Shown here one piece after another: positions 55,524 to 64,000 of a DNA stretch of 64,000 nucleotides (its first letter is position 1; each line of letters starts with the position of its first letter). Position numbers and translations under genes: made by a program. The DNA comes from Marinomonas flavescens. Lineage in GTDB: Bacteria > Pseudomonadota > Gammaproteobacteria > Pseudomonadales > Marinomonadaceae. Location of the stretch: assembly GCF_004352835.1 (NCBI RefSeq), contig NZ_SJSB01000013.1, forward strand, positions 1-64,000. Direction: 5' to 3'. Below the pieces are notes generated by a model. The model was given only the letters and a program-made list of their open reading frames with translations. It was not told the DNA's origin and searched no databases.

Positions 55524-56269
55524 CGTGTGCCTCGCTCACTCTTAGTGACCACAAACAAAGAAAAATACGGCCCGGCTTTGTCTTCTAATGTTGAGACATC
55601 TTGCACTATGCGCTCATTGTCACGGCCTATGTACTCTAGATATTTTGCGTCTTGCAGGCGATTCGTCTTACGTAATGCGGTCAGGATTCGCGGGCGTGCT
55701 CGGCCTGCTTTCATGATAACAACGCTGTCATGCTGCTCTAAAGCCGTATCGATTTGCAATGCAGAATGACGACCACTTACCACGGCAAACGATTCTTTCA
55801 ATACCGTTAACGGATGATTTAACGCCGATGAAGCAGCGTTAATAGAAGACACGCCAGGCACCACTTGGCAAGAGAATTGACCTTCTAGGCGCTCTAATAA
55901 ATACGCGAAAGAGCCGAAAAAGAGCGGATCCCCCTCACACAAGAACACCACGTTGCGGCCACGTTCTAGTTCAGCCGCAATCGCTTCAGCACCTGCGTCA
56001 TAAGCCTTATTCGCTTCTTCACGATCGGTCGACATTGGCATAACAATGGCGATTTCATTTTGCGGATGAGTCACCCCAGCAAAGGCTTCGCTAGCAATGT
56101 TTTTGGCTTGTGAATTGCCTTCACCGTTGGCGAGATAGCTCACCACACTGGCATTTTGGATTAAACGCAACGCTTTTAACGTAATCAATTCAGGGTCCCC
56201 TGGACCCACACCGACACCAATAAAGCGCCCTTTTGCTTGTTCGTTTGTTGTCATCTCGACCGCGGTCAT
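55520..56269 (-). CDS. cobI: Precorrin-2 C20-methyltransferase
   Basis: 249 residues of the SAM-dependent tetrapyrrole methyltransferase family: GVGVGPGDPELITLKALRLIQ, FLCEGDPLFFGSFAYLLERL and VVPGVSSINAASSALNHPL. The N-terminal Gly-rich part and the STDREEANKAYD segment fit CobI/CbiL. It adds the third methyl group of the corrin ring. Confidence 0.92.
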   Translation of the reverse strand: MTAVEMTTNEQAKGRFIGVGVGPGDPELITLKALRLIQNASVVSYLANGEGNSQAKNIASEAFAGVTHPQNEIAIVMPMSTDREEANKAYDAGAEAIAAELERGRNVVFLCEGDPLFFGSFAYLLERLEGQFSCQVVPGVSSINAASSALNHPLTVLKESFAVVSGRHSALQIDTALEQHDSVVIMKAGRARPRILTALRKTNRLQDAKYLEYIGRDNERIVQDVSTLEDKAGPYFSLFVVTKSERGTR

Positions 56270-57588
56270 TACTCGGTGTCCTTTTGTGTAGTAGTCGCCA
56301 TTGACGTCTTGATAAATAAAGACAATGTCACTGGTAAATTAGGGCGATAAAGTCGCTGTCCGGCTAAGCGGTCTTGTTTTGCCACGGCCAATTGCACACT
56401 TTGCTCTTCGCAGTCTTCGCCCTGCGTTCGCTGTGTAGCAAATTGCATGACTTGATACTTGCTGTCTTCTGTCACCGCGCTCACCATTAAATGCCCACCA
56501 AGAGGCAAACAGGACCATGCTTGTGTTAGCAGATCATTTAAGGTGCCGTCGCTACCGCCAATAAATACCTTATCAGGCAAGGGCAAATCCGCTAGCGCCG
56601 CGGGAGCACGCCCAGCCACAATAGATAGATTTTGCGTTACGCCAAAACGCTCTTGGTTGGCCTCTAAACACGCTAAACGCTCAGGGTGATGTTCAATGGC
56701 AACGACCTTACTACGCGGGTGCCAGTACGCTAATTCCACGCTCACACCGCCGCAACCCGCACCAATATCCCACACGGTGTCGCCCTCTTGAATATTCAAG
56801 TAAGACAGGATAATCAACCTGACTTCACGCTTGGTAATCATCCCTTTGCCATCCCCTTTGTCCGTGACAAAAGCGTGATCAGGGATGCCAGGGGAAGTAG
56901 GATAAAAGCTTCCATGAGAGGTATTTGAAGCGCTCGTTTTCACGACAATCACATTCAAAGGGTCAAAAGACGGCACCTTTTTTGCGAGCAAGTCCGCGAC
57001 TGAAAAATGGCGCACTTGTTCGTTTTGATAACCTAATGCTTCACAAACAATAATATCACTGTGATCAAGCCCTGCCGCTAAGCACTCTGCGGCAATCTGC
57101 GCTGGCTGGCTATGCTGATCCGTCAGTAGCACTAAGGTTTTATTCGCGTGTAATAAGCGGCGTAAGTTCGACAATGGACGACCATGCAAACTGACCACTG
57201 CAACGTCTTGTAGTGATAACCCTAGACGATGACAAGCCACTTGAATACTGGACACGTTCGGGTAAAAAACCAATTCATGCTGAGAAGCTTCGCCACCAAA
57301 ATGACGCTTTAGCCAAGCCCCTATCCCATAAAATAATGGGTCTCCTGAAGCCAGCACGACCACTTTCGCGCAGCCTTGTTGTTGCCATTGCTCAAAGCTA
57401 GTGGCCAATTGGGACAGTTTTGGCAGCCGTTCAACCTGAGCCTGATGCGGATAATCCACTAGCGTGTCGTGTTGTCGAGGCGAACCCAGCACGATGTCGT
57501 GCTCTGCCAAACTGGATAACACCACTTGCGCTTGACGATCTAGCGTGGCGCGCTCCGCAACCCCCAGCCCAATGACGTGAATCTGCAT
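56269..57588 (-). CDS. cobL: Precorrin-6Y C5,15-methyltransferase (decarboxylating), CbiE-CbiT fusion
   Basis: 439 residues. Part 1 (about 1-200) is CbiE-like (VIGLGVAERATLD, VLASGDPLFYGIGAWL), and part 2 (about 240-400) CbiT-like (DIGAGCGGVSVELAYWHPRSKVVAIE, the SAM site). It methylates C5 and C15 and decarboxylates the C12 acetate. Starts and ends share one base with both neighbours. Confidence 0.94.
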   Translation of the reverse strand: MQIHVIGLGVAERATLDRQAQVVLSSLAEHDIVLGSPRQHDTLVDYPHQAQVERLPKLSQLATSFEQWQQQGCAKVVVLASGDPLFYGIGAWLKRHFGGEASQHELVFYPNVSSIQVACHRLGLSLQDVAVVSLHGRPLSNLRRLLHANKTLVLLTDQHSQPAQIAAECLAAGLDHSDIIVCEALGYQNEQVRHFSVADLLAKKVPSFDPLNVIVVKTSASNTSHGSFYPTSPGIPDHAFVTDKGDGKGMITKREVRLIILSYLNIQEGDTVWDIGAGCGGVSVELAYWHPRSKVVAIEHHPERLACLEANQERFGVTQNLSIVAGRAPAALADLPLPDKVFIGGSDGTLNDLLTQAWSCLPLGGHLMVSAVTEDSKYQVMQFATQRTQGEDCEEQSVQLAVAKQDRLAGQRLYRPNLPVTLSLFIKTSMATTTQKDTE

Positions 57589-58280
57589 TAATAATACTCG
57601 TCTAAGTTACAGCGTAATAAAGCGTTGCAGCTGGCGGATGTTACTGCGCTGCCGCCCATACGACCCAGCAAGGTAATGCATTCAACACCTAGCGCTTCAT
57701 GTGCATCCCAAAGCGCTTGTTTCGACTCTGCTGCCCCTACAAACCCCACCGGCATACCAATAATCAAGGCTGGCTTTGGCGCCCCTTGCTTAATCATTTC
57801 CAACAAACGAAACAACGCCGTCGGCGCATTGCCGATCAATACCACGCTGCCAGCTAACGAGTCAGTCCAGAGACTTAACGCCGCCATAGATCGTGTTTCA
57901 CCACGACTTTTCGCCAGCATGGCCACCGTAGGATCATTTAAAAAACACAAGGGATCACGCTCAATCATGCGTTTAGTCACCCCTTGTTTAACCATTTCCA
58001 CGTCACATAAAATAGCGCCGTTACTCGCCAATGCCTCCCGACCTGCTTGTGTCGCATTAGCACTAAATCGTACATTTTGTGCCACATCAGGCAGTCCCAA
58101 ACTGTGAACGATTCGCATGGCAACTTGCTGTTGATCTAGCGTCAGTCCAGCAAGCTCGGTCAGTTCACGAATTTGACGAAAGCTGTCTTGTTCAATCGCT
58201 TGAGGGTTTTGTTCGTAGCGTGGCGGCTCTAACATGGAATGGCTCTTATGGCTGGTTACTTCGTTTGTAGGTTTGGTCAC
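57588..58280 (-). CDS. cobH: Precorrin-8X methylmutase
   Basis: 230 residues. Typical blocks are QQVAMRIVHSLGLPDVAQNVRFS (the catalytic His is in VHSLG), NGAILCDVEMVKQGV, IGNAPTALFRLLEMI and GMPVGFVGAAESKQAL. It moves the C11 methyl to C12, giving hydrogenobyrinic acid in the aerobic route. Confidence 0.94.
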   Translation of the reverse strand: MTKPTNEVTSHKSHSMLEPPRYEQNPQAIEQDSFRQIRELTELAGLTLDQQQVAMRIVHSLGLPDVAQNVRFSANATQAGREALASNGAILCDVEMVKQGVTKRMIERDPLCFLNDPTVAMLAKSRGETRSMAALSLWTDSLAGSVVLIGNAPTALFRLLEMIKQGAPKPALIIGMPVGFVGAAESKQALWDAHEALGVECITLLGRMGGSAVTSASCNALLRCNLDEYY

Positions 58281-59053
58281 TGTTGGCTGTCTTTTCGATC
58301 ATGAGTAAAGGTGCTACAGGCTTTTAAGCAAGCCTCTAGACACGCTTCTGTCGTGTTAAATTCTTTGTCCGCTGCAGGTAATTCAGGACGTTCCTGAAGC
58401 AGCACTGTGATGCCTAATTCTCGAGCCGCGACTAGCTTTGCGTAAGTGGCATCGCCTCCGCTGTTTTTACTCACAATGACATCGATTTGATGATCAAGCA
58501 GCAAGTGTCGCTCTTCTTTTAAACCAAAAGGTCCAATGGCTTTAATCCACTGAACTCTCTCTGGCAAAGAAAATTTCGCCGCGACAGCAGTACGCCAAAT
58601 AACAGACGTTACACTATCATTTTTGAGAATCGCTCTCAATAAAGCATCAGTCATTTGCCCTGCACTCAGTAAGGGAGTGCGAAATGTTTGGAGTAATGAA
58701 AGTAGTGCGGCATCATCTTGGTAATAACACCAGCGATCGCCCTCTTTGGGTTGCCAAGCTGGGCGATGAAAGCGCCAACAAGGAATGCCAACTTCACGCG
58801 CTGCCAAGACGGCTTTACGACTCATTGTTTGAGCATAGGGGTGCGTCACATCCAAAACCATGCCGATCTGATTGGCTCGTATATAAGCGGCTAAACCACC
58901 AAATTGAGTAAAACCACCCACCACCAGCTCACAATCCACTTTGGGTACTCGCACCAATCCAGCCAAGCTGTACACCACACGAATGCCTGCTTGATGAAGG
59001 GTATCTGCTAACCGACGGCCATCGGCGGTACCACCTAATAATAAGATTTTCAT
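58277..59053 (-). CDS. cobK: Precorrin-6A reductase
   Basis: 258 residues starting MKILLLGGTADGRRLADTLHQ (GGTxDGR, NADPH site) with DVTHPYA and the ending ...SKNSGGDATYAKLVAARELGITV. Reduces precorrin-6A to 6B. The gene overlaps both neighbours by four bases. Confidence 0.94.
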   Translation of the reverse strand: MKILLLGGTADGRRLADTLHQAGIRVVYSLAGLVRVPKVDCELVVGGFTQFGGLAAYIRANQIGMVLDVTHPYAQTMSRKAVLAAREVGIPCWRFHRPAWQPKEGDRWCYYQDDAALLSLLQTFRTPLLSAGQMTDALLRAILKNDSVTSVIWRTAVAAKFSLPERVQWIKAIGPFGLKEERHLLLDHQIDVIVSKNSGGDATYAKLVAARELGITVLLQERPELPAADKEFNTTEACLEACLKACSTFTHDRKDSQQ

Positions 59054-60183
59054 TGTGCGTTTCCTAATGCCGGAGCATCCGCTGCATGGCCGACAAAATG
59101 ACCGCGACGATCAATCGCCCATACTTCTAATGCGATATGAGACGGTATATAAGTGCGAGCAAAAGCCAATGCCTGCGCGCAAATCGCGTCCGCAAGAGGC
59201 AGTCCCGCTTGTTGGGCAAATTTGAGGGCTTCCACACTGGTGTTTGCCTGAGTCATACTGTTTTCTAGCTCAGCATTCGCTCCTAAACTTACCGCTAAGT
59301 CAGCCAATGCAGGTAAGTCGATACTCGACACTCGGCTGTTTAGATCCATATGCCGTTGCGCTAACTTGCTGATTTTACCAAAACCGCCACACAGGCTTAG
59401 TTTGGTCAATTTGGTCGCACCGTTCTGTTCTACTTTTCGCACATGCTTGAGCACAGCACCGACGAAATCTCCCATTTCGATCAACGCCATGTCATCAAGC
59501 TGATAATGCGCTTTAATCGCGTCTTCGCTCGCATTGCCCGTGGTGGCCGCAATATGAGTGATGCCATTTGCCCGTGCCACATCGACGCCTTGATGGATAG
59601 AAGCAATATAAGCCGCGCAAGAAAACGGTCGCACAATGCCTGTGGTACCTAAAATCGAAATTCCGCCAAGAATACCAAGACGAGGGTTCATGGTTTTTTC
59701 TGCAATCTGAGCCCCATTAATCACGCCGACAGACACGACAAAGCCGCCCTGGTAATGATACGTTTCGGCGAAGCCTGCTAGGTGCTCGGTCATCATTTTT
59801 CGCGGAACTGGGTTGATGGCAGGCTCACCCACGTCTAACAGCAAACCGGTTCGAGTCACTGTTCCAACCCCTTCTGCCGCAGAAAAATGCACCCCTTGTT
59901 CGGCACACAACGTCAGTTCAACAAAAATCGTCGCACCGTGAGTTGCGTCTGGATCATCTCCCGCGTCTTTTATGGTCGAGGTACGCACACTGGATTCGCT
60001 CAGCGCATAATCTTCAATCGTCAGATCAACCTGCTTACCTTTTGGCAAGGTGACATTCACGGTGCGGTCTTGTCGTTGAGCAAAAAGCGCTTGCGCCGCC
60101 GCCACACAACACGCGGTCGCACAGGTACCTGTGGTCAATCCGGTGCGTAATGGTGCTGGCTTTTCTGCGCTTTCTGGCCACAT
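59050..60183 (-). CDS. cbiD: Cobalt-precorrin-5B C1-methyltransferase CbiD
   Basis: 377 residues with LRTGLTTGTCATACCVAAAQAL at the N-terminus (near 12-33), KDAGDDPDATHGATIFV, and GTTGIVRPFSCAAYIASI, typical CbiD. It methylates C1, a step of the anaerobic pathway; some aerobic operons (Pseudomonas) also carry it. It starts two bases after the CobB-like gene ends. Confidence 0.95.
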   Translation of the reverse strand: MWPESAEKPAPLRTGLTTGTCATACCVAAAQALFAQRQDRTVNVTLPKGKQVDLTIEDYALSESSVRTSTIKDAGDDPDATHGATIFVELTLCAEQGVHFSAAEGVGTVTRTGLLLDVGEPAINPVPRKMMTEHLAGFAETYHYQGGFVVSVGVINGAQIAEKTMNPRLGILGGISILGTTGIVRPFSCAAYIASIHQGVDVARANGITHIAATTGNASEDAIKAHYQLDDMALIEMGDFVGAVLKHVRKVEQNGATKLTKLSLCGGFGKISKLAQRHMDLNSRVSSIDLPALADLAVSLGANAELENSMTQANTSVEALKFAQQAGLPLADAICAQALAFARTYIPSHIALEVWAIDRRGHFVGHAADAPALGNAQ

Positions 60184-60184
60184 A

Positions 60185-61531
60185 TTATGCGCTCTCAGCC
60201 AAGCTGGTTACACCTAAAAAGAGTGCCGCTGTGGCGTCTAAATTCGATGGGAAAAACAAATGCAGATAGCTGGCGGTTAAGCCTTGCTGTTGATAGATTG
60301 CTTCCCCTGGCGCGGGATGTCGCTGGCGACGTCCGTGACCAACGGGTTCTGGCGTGTTCGCACTGCGTGACCTATGGTGGGCGTGTCCACGAATCTCACC
60401 CTGCGGTATCACCGCGGTTTGCATCCCTTGGCAACCACGCTTACCGCGCATCGCGCCTTGGCCAGATAAAATGCCTAACATAGGATAGCACTGACCTTCT
60501 AAATCCGTCAGTTCTTCTAGGCTGTACAACATACCACCACACTCAGCGAGCAAGGGTTTTCCACTGGCAAAGAAGGCCTGAAGAGATGAATGCATGCTGG
60601 TGTTTTCAGACAGCGCTTTGGTGTGCAACTCTGGGTAACCGCCGGGCAACCAAACGGCATCCGCATCGGGTACTGTGGCGTCATTCAATGGGGAAAAGAA
60701 AGCGATCTCCGCGCCCAAGCTTTTTAATGCGTTTAAATTGGCATCGTAAATAAAACTAAAAGCGGCATCTCTCGCCACCGCGATGGTTCTACCTTGTAAA
60801 TGACGCTTGGCTGGCGCCTCAGCATAATCTTGTTCAGCGGGTAAAAATGCCACTGGCTCTGGCAGTGTTAATAAGCCTGCATCGGTTGACTCCTGTAACC
60901 AGTCAACGGCGGCTTCAAAGCGAAGCTCAAGCTCATCCGCGACTTCTTCGGCTTGCACCAAGCCCAAATGACGCTCAGGCAAAGTCACGTCTTCATCGCG
61001 TTTTAGCGCAGCCAATAATGGTAATGAAGGAGGCAAAGCATCGCGAATTAACTCTGCGTGTCGTTCGCTGCCGCAACGGTTAGCAATCAAACCTACAACG
61101 CGGACATCGTCGCGAAAATTGGCCAATCCTGTGGCTAATGCCGCCGCGGTTTGTGCCATGCCTTTTACGTCCATCACGATCGCCATCGGAATACCAAAAC
61201 GCGCGGCAAGGTCAGCACTAGATGGATCACCATCGAACATCCCCATCGCCCCTTCAATAAGGATCAGATCGGCTATTTGTGCCGCTTGGTACAAACGGTC
61301 TTGGCAGTAATCATCACCTGCCATCCAGATATCGAGTTGCTCAACTGGCTGCTTCGAAGCTTGGGCAAGAATTTGCGGGTCTAAATAATCAGGCCCTGTT
61401 TTAAACACTCGAACCACTTTACCTTGTTTGGTGAAATACCGTGCCAACGCCGCTGTAATGGTTGTTTTACCTTGGTTCGATGCCGGTGCAGTAAGAAAAA
61501 TAGCCGGGCAATAGATGGTTTCTTGACTCAT
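60185..61531 (-). CDS. cobB: Cobyrinic acid a,c-diamide synthase
   Basis: 448 residues. N-terminal P-loop APASNQGKTTITAALARYF, a dethiobiotin-synthetase-like domain (LILIEGAMGMFDGDPSS), and a C-terminal glutamine amidotransferase domain with the catalytic Cys in LAECGGMLYSLEEL and GEIRGHAHHRSR. Amidates the a and c side chains. Overlaps the chelatase-like gene by four bases. Confidence 0.95.
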   Translation of the reverse strand: MSQETIYCPAIFLTAPASNQGKTTITAALARYFTKQGKVVRVFKTGPDYLDPQILAQASKQPVEQLDIWMAGDDYCQDRLYQAAQIADLILIEGAMGMFDGDPSSADLAARFGIPMAIVMDVKGMAQTAAALATGLANFRDDVRVVGLIANRCGSERHAELIRDALPPSLPLLAALKRDEDVTLPERHLGLVQAEEVADELELRFEAAVDWLQESTDAGLLTLPEPVAFLPAEQDYAEAPAKRHLQGRTIAVARDAAFSFIYDANLNALKSLGAEIAFFSPLNDATVPDADAVWLPGGYPELHTKALSENTSMHSSLQAFFASGKPLLAECGGMLYSLEELTDLEGQCYPMLGILSGQGAMRGKRGCQGMQTAVIPQGEIRGHAHHRSRSANTPEPVGHGRRQRHPAPGEAIYQQQGLTASYLHLFFPSNLDATAALFLGVTSLAESA

Positions 61532-63312
61532 GATGTGGTCTCTAAAAGCGAATTTAATAATAGGTAATCTGCGCCAAGCTGTTGCGCGATTTCAGCCCCT
61601 CGGCCTCGTTTAACCGGTGTGTTTTCGGTGTCGATCAAGACACACTGACCTAATAATACTTTGTTGCTGGTAGGTGAAAAATCCGTCACATCCGCTTGCG
61701 TGCGGCCATCCGTTAAAATATAGGTTTGGCTCACTAAGCCGGTTGTCGCCTTATGTTGTTGCATCAAATATTGACTGACTTTTTCAATCGCAAGACGAAA
61801 AGGCGTGCCACCACCCGCCGCTAACTCATCCAGCCTTGCTAAAATTTCCTTGGGCGCGCGCACTTTGGGCAATACCGCTGACACCGACTCTTGGCCAAAG
61901 CCTAAGATCGCCATTTGTTCGCGCGCTAAGTAAGCTCGTTGGGCAATGTCTAAAATCACCCCTTTGGCATTCGCAAACACTCCTTGCGCTAATGTAGACG
62001 CCGAGGTATCGAGCAATACCAGATGCAACACAGGCAAACCTGTATGGCGTTTTTTAGGCAATAACTGACGCGGTGGCCAGCTCTGGGGATGACGAATAAT
62101 ACTTCTAAACCAATCAATCCCTTCTCCCATAACGGACGCATCAGGACGATATCCGCCCTGCGTCTTACCTCGTTGCTTTCCCGGCGTAACCTCACTGAAA
62201 TTAGCCGATGGTGTCGTCAATGCCTCCGCCGTGTGCGCTATTGGTACACTGATTCGCTCACTCGTCGCTTGCTGTTCTGGTTGCATACTACCCCAGTCAC
62301 CTTGCGAATTGGATTCTTTTGCGGCGCCTTGTGCATCATCAGGCAAGGAATGCGGTGGCCGTCTTGATGGCGGTGTTGAAGGGGGTGGAGAGGAAGGCTT
62401 AGCGCTTGGTGATTGAGGAGGATTGTTATGTCGACGATGCGCTAACACCAAGGTTTCTACCACTTGAATATCATCGATAGACACTGTGGTTGCACCTCGC
62501 CATGCCGCATGCGTCATCGCCGCTCTTACCCAAACAATGTCCGCTCGTACACCGTCCACCTGAGCGTCTTGACAACGGCTGGCAATGTCCATGCGCAGTG
62601 CGTCGGCACAGCGAACTTTGGACAAGCCATTACGCGCTATCTGTATGCTGTTTTTTAAGTTACGTTGCTTGTATTTGAAGGCGTCACAAAAGGCTTTAGG
62701 GTCTTGGTCATACTCATCACGTAAGCGCACGATTTGCACTCGTTCTTCCAAGCTGTAGTGGTTGTCTAGGGTGACCATCAAACCAAAACGATCTTGCAAC
62801 TGTGGCCGTAATTCCCCTTCGTCTGGGTTCATGGTGCCGACTAATAAAAAGCGCGCTTCATGTTCGTGGCTGACACCATCACGTTCAATACGATTGACGC
62901 CGCTGGCCGACACATCAAGCAGTTGATCCACCAAATGATCGCTGAGTAAATTCACCTCATCAACGTACAAAACACCGCCGTGGGCACGACTTAACAAGCC
63001 TGGTTTGAAGGCAACCTCTTTCTCTTGCAATACCTGCTGCAAATCCAAAGCCCCCAGTAATCGATCTTCACTGGCACCAAGAGGCAATGTCGCAAAAGGC
63101 GCAAGATCATCACCTTGCAACGCAGGCATCACACCGGACAAACCACGAGCTAACGTTGATTTTGCTGAACCGCGCGGTCCGCTAATCAAGACCCCGCCAA
63201 TTCTCGGATTAATCGCCGATAAAATAAGCGCCAGCTTTAAAGACTCTTGCCCTGCTACTGCGGTAAAAGGAAAGTTGCAATGGGCTAGGCTGCTCATGGT
63301 GTTACCTATCAT
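61528..63312 (-). CDS. Magnesium/cobalt chelatase-type AAA+ plus VWA protein
   Basis: 594 residues. N-terminal AAA+ domain (Walker A SGPRGSAKST, 44-53; DEVNLLSDHLVDQLLD), a long Pro/Ser-rich linker (about 300-390), and a C-terminal VWA domain with a MIDAS motif LLDTSASTLAQG. It joins features of ChlI/BchI and ChlD/BchD and probably powers cobalt insertion by CobN, whose gene is not in the window. The first ATG (63312) has no ribosome binding site; the one at 63297 has AGG at seven bases. First gene of the operon. Confidence 0.9.
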   Translation of the reverse strand: MIGNTMSSLAHCNFPFTAVAGQESLKLALILSAINPRIGGVLISGPRGSAKSTLARGLSGVMPALQGDDLAPFATLPLGASEDRLLGALDLQQVLQEKEVAFKPGLLSRAHGGVLYVDEVNLLSDHLVDQLLDVSASGVNRIERDGVSHEHEARFLLVGTMNPDEGELRPQLQDRFGLMVTLDNHYSLEERVQIVRLRDEYDQDPKAFCDAFKYKQRNLKNSIQIARNGLSKVRCADALRMDIASRCQDAQVDGVRADIVWVRAAMTHAAWRGATTVSIDDIQVVETLVLAHRRHNNPPQSPSAKPSSPPPSTPPSRRPPHSLPDDAQGAAKESNSQGDWGSMQPEQQATSERISVPIAHTAEALTTPSANFSEVTPGKQRGKTQGGYRPDASVMGEGIDWFRSIIRHPQSWPPRQLLPKKRHTGLPVLHLVLLDTSASTLAQGVFANAKGVILDIAQRAYLAREQMAILGFGQESVSAVLPKVRAPKEILARLDELAAGGGTPFRLAIEKVSQYLMQQHKATTGLVSQTYILTDGRTQADVTDFSPTSNKVLLGQCVLIDTENTPVKRGRGAEIAQQLGADYLLLNSLLETTS

Positions 63313-63334
63313 CGGTTGGGGTCAAAGGGAAAGT

Positions 63335-63363
63335 AGAAAACCGCCTATTGTAGGCGGTTTTAC
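63335..63363 (-). terminator. Terminator upstream of the cobalamin operon
   Basis: ACCGCCTA-TTG-TAGGCGGT with A and T runs on both sides. On the minus strand it follows the receiver-domain gene and precedes the chelatase gene. The remaining space shows no cobalamin riboswitch. Confidence 0.85.
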
Positions 63364-63448
63364 TATGTATTGTCTCGTTTGAACCTTATCCGTGGCCTTA
63401 AGTTATGTCAAACTCAAAACTCGGCACTGAAGATGAATAAAAAACAGC

Positions 63449-64000
63449 TTACAAGCGAGATGGATCGTCTCCCGTCAACAGCACATCCGGATAGAAACTC
63501 ACAATTAATTGCTCGACCAATTCTAAATCAAAAATATCGATGGCTTGCGCGATATCGTGTCGTTGCTCAGAGGATAGCTTTTCACTGAACAAATCCAGCT
63601 GCTCACTGGCTTTATTGATATCGCCACTCTTGGCTGCCCAATAAATTGCCTGCCAATCCAAGCCCGTCATCGCACTCGATGACGATGCTATTTTTCTTGG
63701 CTGAGAAGACGCTAACGCCGCCTCTTTTTTATCATCGAAAATAGGCACAAAGCACACATTCATATGAGTCACCAAAGCCTCATAGACTTCTTCCACTTTA
63801 TAAGGTTTAGCGATAACCTGCCAAAAGCCGTCTTTTTTCAACTCGGCTAATTCATGGGTCATGGTGGAAGCGGTTACGGCAATAACGGGGACCTTACCAT
63901 CAGGGTCCAACGCTTGAATCGCTTTCAGCAAATCTTGGCCGCTTTTGTTTGGCATTCGGATATCAGTCATTACCATATCAGGGCGATATGTTTTAAAGCG
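63449..64000 (-). CDS. Receiver-domain protein, C-terminal part (cut by window edge)
   Basis: The frame is open to base 64000, so only the C-terminal 183 residues are seen. The visible part has the second half of a receiver domain: PDMVMTDIRMPNKSGQDLL with the phospho-acceptor D in MTDIRMP, IAVTASTM and the conserved K in VIAKPYKVEEV. Behind it is a 110-residue tail of unknown type with helices (ASEQLDLFSEKLSSEQRHDIAQAI). It may be the end of a hybrid histidine kinase or a response regulator; what lies upstream decides. A terminator follows. Confidence 0.8.
   Translation of the reverse strand, partial: RFKTYRPDMVMTDIRMPNKSGQDLLKAIQALDPDGKVPVIAVTASTMTHELAELKKDGFWQVIAKPYKVEEVYEALVTHMNVCFVPIFDDKKEAALASSQPRKIASSSSAMTGLDWQAIYWAAKSGDINKASEQLDLFSEKLSSEQRHDIAQAIDIFDLELVEQLIVSFYPDVLLTGDDPSRL

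Noticed and set aside
63313-63448. Cobalamin riboswitch before the corrin operon
   Set aside because: The 136 bases hold only a terminator hairpin and no B12-box-like core; the space is too short for a full riboswitch.

Overview
The window looks like chromosomal DNA of a marine gammaproteobacterium of the Oceanospirillales type, most likely Marinomonas. This is inference: gene content and order match that group, base composition is moderate to AT-rich by eye, and several blocks share gene order with Pseudomonas and Escherichia (uvrY-uvrC-pgsA-glyW-cysT-leuZ; yccA-tusDCBE-cobA-serS-rarA-lolA-ftsK-aat-infA-clpA-clpS-cspD-rluE-mnmA-idh).

Layout. 1-2970 is an AT-rich accessory strip on the minus strand: the start of a permuted NlpC/P60 (YiiX/LRAT-like) hydrolase cut by the window edge, an unknown coiled-coil membrane protein, and a small protein with a HEPN-type R-x4-H motif. 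It abuts the 3' end of a tRNA-Leu gene, a classic island insertion position. 2958-8124 holds the tRNA trio Leu/Cys/Gly, pgsA, uvrC, uvrY, and a pair resembling primosome or helicase-loading factors (DnaT-like plus phage lambda P-like). 8271-28636 is housekeeping: ribosome hibernation, tRNA 2-thiolation (TusDCBE and MnmA), siroheme/B12 entry (CobA), seryl-tRNA synthetase, fluoride export, replication repair (RarA), lipoprotein transport (LolA), chromosome segregation (FtsK), N-end rule proteolysis (Aat, ClpS, ClpA), CspD, RluE, a Nudix hydrolase, HflD and monomeric isocitrate dehydrogenase.

28651-39159 is more accessory: an ABC-F ATPase, a 40-residue unannotated small protein, a YqjD/YqjE-like envelope cluster, a PAP2 phosphatase, then a four-gene plus-strand cassette of three SPFH/HflK-HflC-like membrane proteins translationally coupled to a His-rich P1B-type metal ATPase. 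The last is the most system-like and least explained unit here. 39192-45326 is a minus-strand set with a complete family-5 peptide/nickel-type ABC importer followed by an FMN reductase and a gamma-glutamylcyclotransferase-like protein. 45493-54543 is a mixed stretch: nitronate monooxygenase-like protein, DUF2157-like membrane protein, kinase-fold protein, MarR regulator, polar amino-acid ABC importer, a miniature flagellar-rod-like protein, thioredoxin, hemolysin-III protein and pterin dehydratase.

54765-63312 is a tight eight-gene cobalamin (corrin ring) operon mixing enzymes of the aerobic type with CbiD/CbiG. CobA at 11 kb makes precorrin-2, its likely feedstock. The window ends inside a gene carrying a response-regulator receiver domain, probably a hybrid histidine kinase.
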